The position numbers and the translations under genes were made by a program. Below the pieces are notes generated by a model. The model saw only the letters and a list, made by a program, of their open reading frames with translations, did no database searches and was not told the origin of the DNA. Below, in pieces: positions 35,581 through 46,975 of a stretch of DNA of 64,000 nt (position 1 is the first letter of the stretch; each line of letters opens with the position of its first letter). Where the stretch lies: NCBI GenBank assembly GCA_023055425.1, contig JALGPY010000008.1, forward strand, positions 18,697,359-18,761,358. Direction: 5' to 3'. The stretch comes from Linanthus parryae (lineage: Eukaryota; Streptophyta; Magnoliopsida; Ericales; Polemoniaceae).

Positions 35581-35865
35581 TACTCAAATAATTAATTGAC
35601 TTAAACGAAAATTGTAGCTAGAAAAAAAAATCAATACACAAGACAAAAAAATAATAATAACACTTAGCTATAATATTTAAATAATTAATTGACTTAAACG
35701 ACAATTGTAGCTAGAAAAAAAATCAATACATGAGACAAAAAAAATAACACTTGGCTCTAATATTTAAATAATTAATTGATTTAAACGACAATTGTGGCTA
35801 GAAAAAAAATCAATACATGAGATAAAAAAAATAATAACTCTTAGCGATAATATTTAAATAACCAA
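35581..35865. repeat. Tandem repeat, about 90-bp unit, three copies plus part
   Basis: The unit, AATAATTAATTGACTTAAACG followed by A.AATTGTAGCTAG and an A-tract, starts near 35581, 35671 and 35759, with a fragment near 35849. Copies differ by a few bases and A-tract length. It separates the two convergent genes of the transposon. Confidence 0.85.
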
Positions 35866-36043
35866 ACACCAATGACAATTGTCTAATTTACTGGAATATT
35901 GTAATCAAAATTTTATTACTAAACTTAAAGAAAACTAACCAAACACCAATGACACACAACTGAAATATAATTTATTCCACAAGATAAAAGACGTCACATA
36001 TTACAAGGACCGATGGAATACAACATTTTCTCCAACTACAACT

Positions 36044-36531
36044 TCAGGCAGAATCGGAATCCGACGGGTGGTCAACGACAATGTCCAGTTCATCCGCACC
36101 CAAGTCAGGGTTGAAAGCTGGCTCATTCCTCCCATGGTACTGAACACTAAAGAGATCGCACAAATCGTCCAAATTATCCGTTACATAACGAGGGTGACGG
36201 ATCGGGTTAACAGCAGGTTCAACCAGTGGAGGGCCATTCACTCGAGCACGATGCTCCCTAACCCAACGCAAGAAGACGACGCGGAATTTTCGGCTTGGAA
36301 TCGCAACTGCGTCGGTGTGTGTGTACGGCCGGTTCGTTCTGCCACTTCAATAGCAATCTGATCGAAGGCTGCCCTGCTAAAATGCGACCCTCGCATGTTT
36401 CCCAACTCTTTTTGTTCAAGCAACAACTGAATGAAAGTCTCCCATTCAGCCCAGTTCCAACAACAAGGGTGTTGAATGACGCTCATCCGAGCATTGCGAC
36501 GCCCAAGAGTTGAGCCACGACCACCGTGCAT
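36044..36531 (-). pseudogene. Myb/SANT-like DNA-binding protein of the transposon, frameshifted
   Basis: On the minus strand a frame starts at 36531 and holds a Myb/SANT-like domain: WAEWETFIQLLLEQKELGN, then SHFSRAAFDQIAIEVAERTG and a TPTQL segment. It then loses frame near 36285, and the protein character continues in another frame down to 36044 with an acidic tail. A single-base indel explains this. Such proteins accompany transposases in PIF/Harbinger elements, where they bring the transposase to DNA; here that role is an inference. Confidence 0.65.
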
Positions 36532-36724
36532 CCTTCACTAAATCAAACAATTCAATTAACATTAATTACTTCACTTAAACATTTAACACAAGATAATTAC
36601 AAAAGTTTTCATGTTACCTGATTGGTAGGGGAGTGCTGAATGGGTTGGAAGCAGTTGGACGAATACGATGCGAAGTAAAAATGACCCAACACTCAAGCGG
36701 TATTTAAAGGCAAGGGGCGGAGTG

Positions 36725-36895
36725 AACCGGGACCAACCGGTACCGGTTATTTACCAACCGGTACCTGTTGTTATCTAATCGGTCCCGGGTGGTAACCAAC
36801 CGGTACCGGTTCAGTATTAAAGAGGCCGGAAATTTGGCCACAAATACAATTACAAATTAACCCGGTTCCGGGTATTAATACAACCGGTCCCGGTT
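36725..36895. repeat. Right subterminal ACCGGTACCGG array
   Basis: At least five copies of ACCGGTACC(GG), GGTCCCGG or CCGGTTCCGGG words occur here, 110-280 bp from the right terminus, mirroring the left array. Candidate transposase or accessory-protein binding sites. Confidence 0.8.
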
Positions 36896-37003
36896 TTTTT
36901 TTAAAAAAAAAAACAAATAATTAATCTGCTTTGCCAAACATGTGAGATTAATTTTTGAAAAATAATTAATTAAGCCGATAATTAATCCTTGCCAAACATG
37001 GCC

Positions 37004-37800
37004 ATAAGGGAGGATTGTGGATCTTTAAAGGCTAAATTATATTTTTAAAACCTTGGGAGGTGCGATGTGCTAGTAAAGGAAAATTGCTCGATGATATTGA
37101 TGTGTGAGTGCATCTCTGGAATATGTCAGTCTACTTCCTTAAGGAGGAATCCAGCAATAGGGCTCTCTCTAACATTGAACTATCTTGAAAACGGACCCAA
37201 GAATTCTTACTGGATATGGAGGGGACTACCTAAGAGCAAGAATTCAATTATTTCCCTCAAAGGCCCTAGGGAGAGGAGGTTACAACTCATTTATGGATAT
37301 TAAAACATTGCTTCATTTCAAGTACGACCACATCTGACATACCTCAAATCCAACCTAGTGACATTTTGGGCATTTGACATTGTATGATATTTTCATCGTC
37401 TAATAATTTCATCCATCAATATTGTGGGGACATTTCAGTTCTTCCCATGTTGTCACAACTCATGACAACATTTGTGAAGTTGGAAAAAGCATATGGTTGA
37501 ATGAACAACTCATAGTGTGAAGTTGGAAAAACCTCTTTGCTCGTTTCACCTTGTGAAACCTGGAAACCCCTTACCCATTGCACCATTTTGTGCACCAGCC
37601 CCCATATAATAAATATCAGATCCTGGCTGGTTATTTATCTCAAACCAACATCTATATACTTATCTCTTTTCAATTCTCTATGTATTCTTCAAGTGTTATT
37701 GGTGTTATTCATCTTAGTCAAGCTTGGAACTGGGTAAATCGTCTCTCTAACTTCATTTCAAGCAATCGATGTATATGACTATATTGAGTATCTCTAGTGT
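37004..37800. other. Unassigned DNA left of the retroelement nest
   Basis: No gene is supported. It lies directly before the decayed integrase fragment and is probably further degraded retroelement. Confidence 0.4.
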
Positions 37801-37829
37801 ATGTCTCTAATGACTTTTTATTGGCTTCA

Positions 37830-37994
37830 CATAGTAGATCCATGGCTTATACTTGTTAGTAAACACCCACTCTTGCACTTAACTGGACTTATCTTCCAAA
37901 ATATATGTAAGGTGCATGGTTTGCTTAGCTCTATTGTGAGTACATAGATACTGTGTTCTTGACTCAGTTTTAGAACACATTGCTCAAATTAATG
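37830..37994 (+). pseudogene. Left part of a decayed gypsy integrase, split by the chromovirus
   Basis: With stops and changes, the plus strand reads like the start of a gypsy integrase core: VDPWLILVSKHPLL resembles the VVDRFTKYAHF region, then KVHGLLSSIVS and LLKLMG. The match stops at the chromovirus target site and resumes on the far side at 58486, so the two pieces formed one integrase before the insertion. Confidence 0.6.
37990..37994. repeat. Chromovirus target duplication, left copy (TAATG)
   Basis: TAATG precedes the terminal TG of LTR-A. The same five bases follow the terminal CA of the third, partial LTR at 58486-58490. Confidence 0.8.
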
Positions 37995-40455
37995 TGAAAA
38001 AACCCTGGAACCTACGGTTCCCTGCTAGTACAACCAAACGATAATCCAAAAGTGCATTTATTAATGAAAATCGGAGAAATCCTCCAACAATAGTTTTGAA
38101 AGAAATAAATGACATTGTTCAAATCTAAATTCTGAAACAAAAGCTTCCTAACATAAATGAAAAACTTCCTAGCTGCTTGATCCTAATCTTCAATTCACGT
38201 GTGCGCGTTCCCCCACTTTATTCGTAACCTGCGGGTTTTCAAATAGCAACAGCCGACCGCAGTAAAAGTTTGTCAGTAAAAACTGAGTAAGCATATACCA
38301 CAACATGTAAAACAGAGTTTTGGCTAAAAGACTGGATCACAATATAACTAAAGTAACTTCACATTTAATCATTAGTTGAGTTGAGGCATATTAGAGCCCA
38401 GCGGGTAACGAATGCCCACAGAGAGGTCACGATGCAATAATAATAATTAGAGTACCTCTCGGGATATCACAGTCCATCCCAATTCACCCCTGAACTAACT
38501 ATGAGACCTTAAGTGTCGACACCCCTATACAGTTGTGACCCACACATGCATAGGTAGTACTCTATAGCTTTCACAATATAAAAACCCATATAGGGTAGGG
38601 TATGAAACCCTAGGAGGTTCGTCTCACGTGCGCCTCCGGCCGTAGCCTTCACACACATCCTCTGTACATCGCCCCATATCATTTATCGTTCATTAATATA
38701 TCACATGACCATTCTAATAACCCATACTTTCGAAAGAGATACTTTGCAAGAGATTTTCGAAATTCAAAACTTAAAACAGTTGGACGATACACAAGTAACA
38801 CACGCCAAACACATTTTGATAGTTGAAGGTGTTGTGCATATAAACTTACTTGGATTTGAAGAGAGATCGTCACACGAAAGCAAGTACACAACTACTCGTA
38901 GTACGGATCCTCAATGAACTCACCTCCTACGAACTTGGAATCTACAATAGCAATTATTCCTAATTAACATATTGCTATCACGACAATAGTGCACAGAAGT
39001 CCTATATGCAAATGCAAGCGTAAACCCCACTAACCTTCCTGAACTGAAATATGTTTTATTGGTTATAAACATAAATTTACTAAGAAAATAGTTATTTATA
39101 AGGACTAGAAGTGAACTAAACAAATATTTTATTTACTATTTTAGAAATATTACTTGTTGTAAGAATACTAGATTTATTCTACATAATTAAAGATAAATAT
39201 TTAATTCAAACTACTAAATTACTAAAAAGTATAATTCTTATTAAAAGCTAAAAACCCCTTATTTAACTCCCCCAAAATTCACTAAGGTAAAAGGACTTTT
39301 ATTAAAACCAAATTTTATATGAGCTAACATTTACTATTATAGAACATAATATAGCTATAATTATATCTATATATAAAATTATAAAGTAATACAATTTTTT
39401 TGTTTGTAGAATAATAAAACTAATTCAACTTAATTAGTAAAATATTTTTGTGAAGATATAAATAACTTATTATAACATAAAAACAATTCTTTTAATTACA
39501 TAGGGCTAAACTTATTAAAAAAAAAAAGCTTTTCACAAAATACAAAACTAACATCCACATAGTTTTAAAAGTTGCAACCGGTTACCCTTGTTCATTACCT
39601 CTACAACCAAATTCTACAATCCTTCAAAACCTTTCAACCCTTACTGGACCCCAATGCAAACAGCCCCTATACATCAAAATACACTAACTACCAGTAATTA
39701 CTACTACTAGAGTAACATGGTGTAAGGCATCAAAGTTGAACTCAAAACAGGGGGCTTGGGAATTACCGAGCCACTGAAACGGGGAGGCAAAGACGGGGAG
39801 TCGCGGCTTCCGCTACTGGAGCTCGCCGGTGTGGCAGAGAGACGTCGGAGCGCTGGTGCAAACGGCAGAAACCGGAGCTGGGCTTGCCTGGGCTCGGTTG
39901 GACTTCCGCCGAGTTTTCCGGGTGAGTTTCCGGCGGATTTGCTTCGGCAAATCAACGGGAGAGGGAGAGAGCTCGAGGGAAAGAAAGGTGCTGGTTTGGT
40001 GTGGTGAAATCTGAGAATGCAAGGTGGGTTTATATAGTCGGAGAGAGAGGAATCCGACCGGCAATCGGAGACTTTCCGGGTTGTTTTTCGATTTCGAATC
40101 GAGACATGAATTTGGGCGAGATTGGGTATCTTTATGAGGAAGAATCGGGTCTTAGCGGATTGGGATTGAATTGTGACAAGAATTTTATGAAGAGGAGGTC
40201 TTGGTGGTGGTGTTTGTATCGGAGACGGCGTCGGAAGCGAGGAGAGTAACTCTCCTGCTCATGGAAGGTGAGGAAGGGGATGAACTAGAGAAGTATTCGG
40301 TGTGGTAGGGTGCACCAAGTATCGCGGTGGTTGGACACTTAAAATTAAATTAAAACGTGACGTTCTGGACACGTTAAAAATGTTACACGACACGTAATTT
40401 TTAATAACTAAAAAGTTATCTAACTACTATAATTATTTACTAACAATATATATAT

Positions 40456-40507
<52 letters not shown>

Positions 40508-40645
40508 TTTCTTAATAATTATATATATATATACACACACACGCATACAAAAAAAAATTGATAAAACTACTTTTATAAATCCTACTAACGACCCAAAATA
40601 TTTGCTAAGTTCCTAAAAATACCCCCAAAATCATGGGGTATTACA
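37995..40645 (-). repeat. Chromovirus LTR-A (3' LTR), 2651 bp
   Basis: Bounded by TG/CA in either reading (TGTAATACCCC... on the minus strand, ending ...GGTTGTTTCA-like). Nearly identical to 55071-57715. It has an AT-rich centre and a GC-rich stretch near 39740-40260. A (TAT)n microsatellite occurs at about 40468-40508. Confidence 0.9.
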
Positions 40646-40662
40646 TCACATCTCCCTTAAAA
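40646..40662 (-). other. Polypurine tract of the chromovirus
   Basis: The minus strand reads TTTTAAGGGAGATGTGA directly before the TG of LTR-A, the expected place for plus-strand priming. The same sequence lies at 57716 next to LTR-B and near 60328. Confidence 0.7.
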
Positions 40663-40826
40663 CAAAGCTTCGTCCCCGAAGCTTAAAGTAATTCGCCAAT
40701 GCAATGCATGTAGTTATAATGCACAAGTAATAGCAAGACATGTAATACGAAACAGGACGGGTAATTGAAATGCACGGCTGTTAAATCACATCTCCCTTAA
40801 AGGGAGTGACGTCCCTGTCACTCGAC

Positions 40827-42432
40827 TCATACCTGGTCGAAAAGGTGTGGGTAGTGTTTCATCATGTCTGTCTCGGCTTCCCATGTTGCTTCTTCAGTGA
40901 GATGGTTCGACCAAAGAACCTTAACCAACGCAGTTGACTTGGTACGGGTTTCCCTAGTCTTCCGATCTAAGATTTTGATTGGTTGCTCTTCATAAGTGAG
41001 GGATGGATCAAGTTCAACCGGTTCGGGATCAAGGATATGGTTCGGGTCATGGATATAAGGTTTGAGCTGAGAGACATGGAAAACATTATGGACTCTACCT
41101 AAGTTGTTAGGAAGATTAAGGCGATAGGCTACTTCTCCGATCCGATCCAAAACCTCATAGGGTCCAATGAACTTAGCACTTAGCTTTCCTTTCTGATTAA
41201 AACGCATAACCCCCTTCGTCGGAGAGACTTTTAGGAACACTTTGTCGCCGACCTTAAATTCAAGTGGTCTTCTCTTCGTATCCGCGTAAGTCTTCTGTCG
41301 ATCCTGTGCCGCTTTCATCTTTTGCTGAATCATCCGAATCTGGTTCGCCGACTCCTCTATCATTTGAGGTCCTAAAATCACCGTCTCGCTAATGTCGCTC
41401 CAACACAAATGCGTCTTACACTTTCTTCCATACAACGCCTCATAGGGTGCCATGCCTATGCTAGCATGATAGCTGTTGTTGTAAGAGAAATCTATAAGTG
41501 GTAACTTGTCCACCCATGAACCTCCAAAGTCCAGAATGCAAGCTCTTAGCATGTCTTCGAGTGTTTGAATCGTCCTTTCGGATTGTCCATCCGTTGCTGG
41601 GTGAAAAGCTGTGCTAAATCGCAACTCTGTTCCCATAGCTTTCTGCAACTCTTTCCAAAAGTGAGACGAGAAATTCGGGTCCCTATCAGAAACAATTGAA
41701 CTTGGTACTCCATGTAATCTCACAATATTCTTTATGTAAGCATCCGCTCTTTTCTCCATATCCCACGTGTCCTTCATGGGAATGAATCTAGCTGTCTTCG
41801 TTAGTCGATCGACTACCACCCAAATTTGGTTAAGACCATTTGTTGACACGGGCAAAGCCGTAACAAAATCCATCGAGATGGAATCCCATTTCCATACTGG
41901 TATTTCTAAAGGTTGCAACATCCCTCCTGGTCTCTGGTGCTCGAATTTGACCTTTTGACAAGTCAAACACCGAGATACAAAGTCCGCTACTTCCTTCTTC
42001 ATACCTTTCCACCAAAAGTTCTTCTTTAGATCCTTGTATAGCTTATCTCCTCCTGGGTGTACCGAATAGGGCGTGTTATGAGCCTCCTTCATAATCTTCT
42101 CCTTCACTTCCGCACATTTCATTGGTACACACCACCGTCCTTTGAACTTTATGCTTTCGTCTTCCTCTACTTTGAAGTCGGGTGCTTCGCCTTTTCCGAT
42201 CTTCTCCTTAATCTTTTGTAGGAAGGCATCCTCCTTTTGAGCATCTTTTAGTTCCACGAAGATATCCGGTAATATTGTCATATTGCACAACATGTTAGAC
42301 GTGGATCCTTGTGTGCAAACCTCTATCTCCAACCTTCTGAACTCCTCGTAAAGCTTAGGTGGTAAAACCCACATTGCATTCACCGTATGATCCGTTTTCC
42401 GGCTCAACGCATCCGCTACCACGTTGGCTTTT
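40827..42432 (-). CDS. Chromovirus integrase with chromodomain-like C-terminus (part of pol)
   Basis: This is the 3' part of the pol gene. It has a zinc-binding HHCC region (HNTPYSVHPGG ... CLTCQKVK), the core with Asp in DFVTALP, Asp in SDRDPNF and Glu in SERTIQTLEDM (D,D-35-E triad intact), and a C-terminal chromodomain-like segment (VKVLWSNHLTEEATWE). The frame is open from the Athila insertion border at 42432 to the stop at 40827. The apparent start at 42422 is an internal Met; translation would normally continue from the reverse transcriptase, now 9 kb away across the nested element. Confidence 0.9.
42428..42432. repeat. Athila-like target duplication, left copy (CTTTT)
   Basis: CTTTT directly precedes the terminal TG; the same five bases follow the other end at 51470-51474. 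Confidence 0.85.
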
Positions 42433-44273
42433 TGACACGATTCAACCGCAAGTGTACGGCTGTCGCGTGTAGTAATATCCGGTAATCCGGGTTTATCGAA
42501 CCCAAAGGACTTGTCGTGAACTAATTAGTATGATTAACTTTATGTGGGCTAGCAATTGAGAGATTTTTCTAAACTAAATAATTAAAAAGACAAATTAAGT
42601 ATTTAAATATTAAGATTTAATATGGGAGAAACAACCAGGACACCTCGTTTGGGGGATTGCTAGGATTTTCTTGTTGACGACGTTCTATGATTTGTGAAAC
42701 ACAGACAAAATTCACTTTGCTAATCGAGCAATACTAACTCACCGAGTTACCAAGTGAGCATCCTATGCCTAGGTTAGATTAAAACCGAGTTACCAAGTTC
42801 TAGTTTTTCCTAAACATGCATTAACGTTGAATTCTACTCTAACGATCCCAATTCTTGCTTTCACTAAGAACGGGTGATTGTTTGATTTTCCGGATTTAAC
42901 AATTACCGAGTTACCAAATAATTGCAAACTAGGTTCTAGCTAACAAGACGTCTCTAATTAACTAGATAAGATGAAGATCACAAAACAATCATAGCAAACG
43001 TAAAATCATCAATTAGGTTTATCAAAACATGAATCTCAATTCATAAAACGCATAATCAATGTGAAAACCCTACCCCGAATTTGGGTCCTGATCTAAGAAG
43101 TTTAGCTACGCATATTCATGATCACAAATACAAGCGTTCGTGTGATCATGATAAAAAACAAAGAAAAGAAGGAGAAAAGAGATCAAACAAGGTTTCCCAA
43201 GCTCCACGATGTGATCCAAGCTCCCAGTTGATGTCCCGTCCTTCAATAATGCGTCTGCCCCTCTGAAAATATGACCTAATATGTCTAAAATACGTTCCCT
43301 AAGAGTCCCGGGTCAATTAGGAAAGTTTTAAGCATCGTTTCCTTAATTTTGGCCGCCTCTGCACAGTGTCTTCGTACGAAGACTTTTCTCTTCGTAGGAA
43401 GAGTCTTCCTGCGAAGACATTTTCTCTTCGTAGGAAGGGTCTTCGTAGGAAGAGTCTTCGTACGAAGACTTTTTCTCTTCGTAGGAAGGTCTTCCCAGAT
43501 AGATACTGCAAGCTGTTTTAGGAAGACTTTTTCAGCAACTCAAAATTTGGCTAAGTATAATCTCTTCGTACGAAGACAAATCTCTTCGTACGAAGAGAAG
43601 TCTGGGTCACCCAAAAACATCCTTTTTCGACAAATTTTCGATTCCTTTCCCGCGCCTTTGCTTCCTTAAGTATCTCCTCGACCTCGAGACTCCTTTTATG
43701 CTATAAAACATTCCCAAATTCCGGGGAACCCTTCATTCATCAATTTAGCTCCTCGAAAGGCGTGTTTGGCATTTCCGGATGCTTGTGGCCGCGTATTATC
43801 TCTTTGAGCATCCTTTTTGACATAACTTTTTCGTCCGAACTCCGATAAATGTGATTTTTGCACCTTTAGATTCCTTTTGCGACGTAGACTTCATCCATGT
43901 AGAGAAATTCCCGTTTTCCGGATCATTTTCTCGTTTTTCTCAATCATTGCCTAATATTTGGCGAAAACATCCAAAACGCGCCAAATTCGTCTTTTCTTCT
44001 ATTCCGAAGCTCGTTTCTTCTCTCCACTTGATTCCCGCATACGTAATTCCTGTCAAACAACAACATGAACACTACCGCGAAGATCAAATGTGATAAATTA
44101 TCAAAATCATACTGAAAACCATTAAGAAACGCCCGGATTGTGCTTTAAAGCTCAAAAACATCCAAAAGTGCATTTTATTCTCAAATTAGCCCGAAATCCA
44201 TCCCTTTGCACCGAAACGCGCACAAATAACAATGTGAAATGTACGTAGGATAACTCTTATTAAGGAGTTATCA
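42433..44273 (-). repeat. Athila-like 3' LTR, 1841 bp
   Basis: Same length as, and near identical to, 49629-51469. It contains a cluster of perfect palindromes around TCTTCGTACGAAGA (43368-43598). Confidence 0.9.
43368..43598. repeat. Cluster of perfect palindromes in the LTR
   Basis: GTCTTCGTACGAAGAC occurs at 43368-43383 and 43454-43469, TCTTCGTACGAAGA at 43563-43576 and TCTCTTCGTACGAAGAGA at 43581-43598. Imperfect relatives (CTTCGTAGGAAGA, CTTCCTGCGAAGAC) fill the gaps. The other LTR has the same cluster at about 50564-50794. Confidence 0.9.
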
Positions 44274-44291
44274 AATACCCCCACACTTGCC
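44274..44291 (-). other. Polypurine tract of the Athila-like element
   Basis: The minus strand reads AAGTGTGGGGGTATTTG immediately before the TGATAACTCC start of the LTR. Confidence 0.75.
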
Positions 44292-46975
44292 ATTTGCACG
44301 TCCCGAGCAAAGTCTCATCTACTACATTCAATTGTAAACTAGCCAACAAGACTCAAACGACTCTAACATGACTCATGACACTCTAATACAGCAAGATGAT
44401 GCAAATGCAATTCTAGACTCGATCTTAAACACATAAAAGCTTTTAAAATCTTTCTTTTTGTGAGATTAGGCAATTTCAATAACATAAACTGGTGCTCATG
44501 GATGATGAAAAAGTTAGACAAGAGGTGTGAAGCGAAACTAAATTCGACAACAAGTAATTCCCCATAGTTAGTATAGAAAGCTTAACTTTACTATAAAGAA
44601 CAACCTACCTCTTCATGTGTGCTGATAAAAATAAGAGGCTAACCAAGGCTAAGCCACGTTCATAGTCCGAGCTCCTATTCCGCTAACGGTTTAAATATGA
44701 TGAGGCTTAAGGACACAGGATATAATTTGTATGACGAAAGAAATCCTAAAGCGTCACATAAAGTCACCAAACCCCATATCTCACACACCCTCACCATGAT
44801 GATAGGAATCCACAACCCGAATCTCACCGACTCCGGCCCTCAATCCCCTCAAACCCCGGTACCATGTCAATTCCGTGGCCATCAAAGCAAATAATGTGCA
44901 AAACTCATCGTTGTCTTCAATCCGGAACTAAGAACTTTCACCACTCAATTTTCAATAATCACAACTTTATTTCTTTCTCTCCTTTTTTTCTCTCTCTGTC
45001 TTTTTTTTTCTTCTTTTCTTTCTATTTTTTTTCTTTTTTTCTTTCTATTTTGTTTTTTTATTTCTCTCGGTAAAACAATAATAATACAAAAAAATATGTA
45101 CGAGTGGTCCTCCTCCAAGAATCAAGCAGCAGTAATAATATCAGGGAAAGGAAAGAAACAAAACAATGAATAAGTATCACAAGCCCCTGACTCCATGAAG
45201 CACGAGATGCCACAAACTGTCCAAGTCAAAGCGTGAATGGGGGTGGAGTCGTCAATGCACAATCTCTATGTCCGTAGTCAAAAGTCGACACCCCCACACT
45301 AGAATGTAGTCACGTCCCCCTCTCAAGTAGCAAATAATATATATGTCACGTGCCTAATCCAACCAAACCTCCTACACCAAGATGATAGAATCCGATACCT
45401 AGCACGATCCACCAATTAAGTTCAACCAACCCCAATTTCGTGCGGACTAGATGTCACGCACTTAGGCTCTCCACTACTGTGTCCACGATGTAATGACATG
45501 GAACACCGCCACACCGTAGTGTGCAAGCCAACTCACTCACCCTCGCATCCCCTCGTAAATATCAAATGAAGCACATGCGATCTGTAGAACTCACAAAAAT
45601 ATGTAATGAAGTACTCTCTCAACAAACCCCCCTCAACCACTGCTCCCTCGTGACGCTCTAGGAAGGTAATTCTAAACGATATATGATGAAGGCCAAGAAT
45701 CGTCTCCCTATGTCATAGAGGCTAACAATGAATCCAAGGATCAATTAGGGTATACTAGTGGTCCTACAAGGTAAGATCTAAAAAGCAGTGAGTGCTCTAC
45801 TACACATCCTCGCACAGCTGTTCTGTGTGCCACTACGAGGCGGGCTGGCGACTACCTAAGACGGACAACATGAACGTTCGGCTTGTTTAGCAAACACCAA
45901 GCTCAACTCTTTTAAGAGAAAAACAGCACACACTTTAGCTTTTAAAATATAATTTTAGTTTAAAAAATAGATAGGCATTCCCGTAATGAGATTCTCTCTA
46001 TACTTACTAGAGGGAACTAAAAGTGTCACTCTCGGTCAAAATTCACACCCTATGCCTAAAGTCTTCACATCTCACTAAATCAACCAAGTCTATGATTCTC
46101 TCAATTGCCTTTTCTCAAAATTTTCAATTTTTAATTTTTTACGGATTTTCTTTTTTTTTTTTTTTTATAATTTTTAATTTTATTTTTCATAATATCCTAA
46201 CTCTATATGCAAGGCTTAGACTCGAAAAAAATTTGACGCTACACAACTCAACTCTTTGGTGGGTAGACTCAATTGTTTAAAAGTGCATACAGGACACTAC
46301 ACAATACGACAATATAAGGAAAAACATAACATAAACCACAATACTGACTCACAATACAACCTAGACACATCCTACATGTAACTAGCTATGCAAGACACTA
46401 TGGCTAGCAAACAGATAAATCACCCCCACACTGAATGCTTCGTTGTCCTCAACGAATTCAGAGAGTATACATAGGACTCAGCAATCAATGCGGAAGGCCA
46501 GTAGATGAGATGGAGCATGACATACTTATATAAAAGAAACACAAAATTTAGTAAGAGAAAAAGATACTCACAACCACCTCAAGGGTGGGGAAGAAATCAC
46601 GCCAAGCAGTCCCCAAGCACAGTAGTGGTGCCACCATGCTCCTATACAGTCAATGTGTACTCGCACACCAGGGTCGACTGCCCTCCTCTACTAAAATCCA
46701 TGTCTGAAGAATCCCCAACTCGCATGCACGAGTCCCTTTAAAGGTCATGTGTGCCATGGCACACCGGGGTCGATTCTACCATAACCTGCTCATGTATGTC
46801 ACTAGGAAACATCATTAGTCCCTCTCTCTCTCATCTCTCCATAGAAATAACTAAAAAGACAAAATTGTATTAAAAACTCACTCCCTAACCTAATGCAAAT
46901 AAATAGGTTGGGTTGCCTCCCAACAAGCGCCTTGTAATTTAAGGTCGACGACCCGACCCAGTTACCTAAAAAATG
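44292..46975 (-). other. Non-coding 3' internal region of the Athila-like element
   Basis: About 2.7 kb between protease and LTR without a credible gene. It includes pyrimidine-rich tracts on the plus strand (about 44980-45065 and 46140-46165). Full Athila elements have polymerase and an envelope-like gene here. Confidence 0.7.

Larger units (their letters stand above)
33734..37003. mobile_element. PIF/Harbinger-like DNA transposon, 3.27 kb, two convergent genes
   Basis: The terminal inverted repeats (GGCTTGGTTTGGGAAGGATT... at 33734-33758 and its counterpart at 36979-37003) match at 21 of 25 positions. A 3-bp ATA occurs on both sides. The GTTTGG core and 3-bp duplication recall PIF/Harbinger, but ATA is not the usual TTA/TAA and no DDE transposase is present, so the class is an inference. 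Inside are a plus-strand plant-transposon-type protein gene, a minus-strand Myb/SANT-like gene with a frameshift, a tandem repeat between them and ACCGGT-rich arrays near both ends. Confidence 0.6.

Noticed and set aside
39707..40249. Overlapping frames on both strands in the chromovirus LTR (repeated at 56782-57324)
   Set aside because: They result from a GC-rich block with few stops; no conserved domain, and located in an LTR.
43317..43669. Arg/Phe-rich frames over the palindrome cluster in the Athila-like LTR
   Set aside because: The peptide repeats (FVGRVF, RREK) just reflect the repeated palindromic DNA words.
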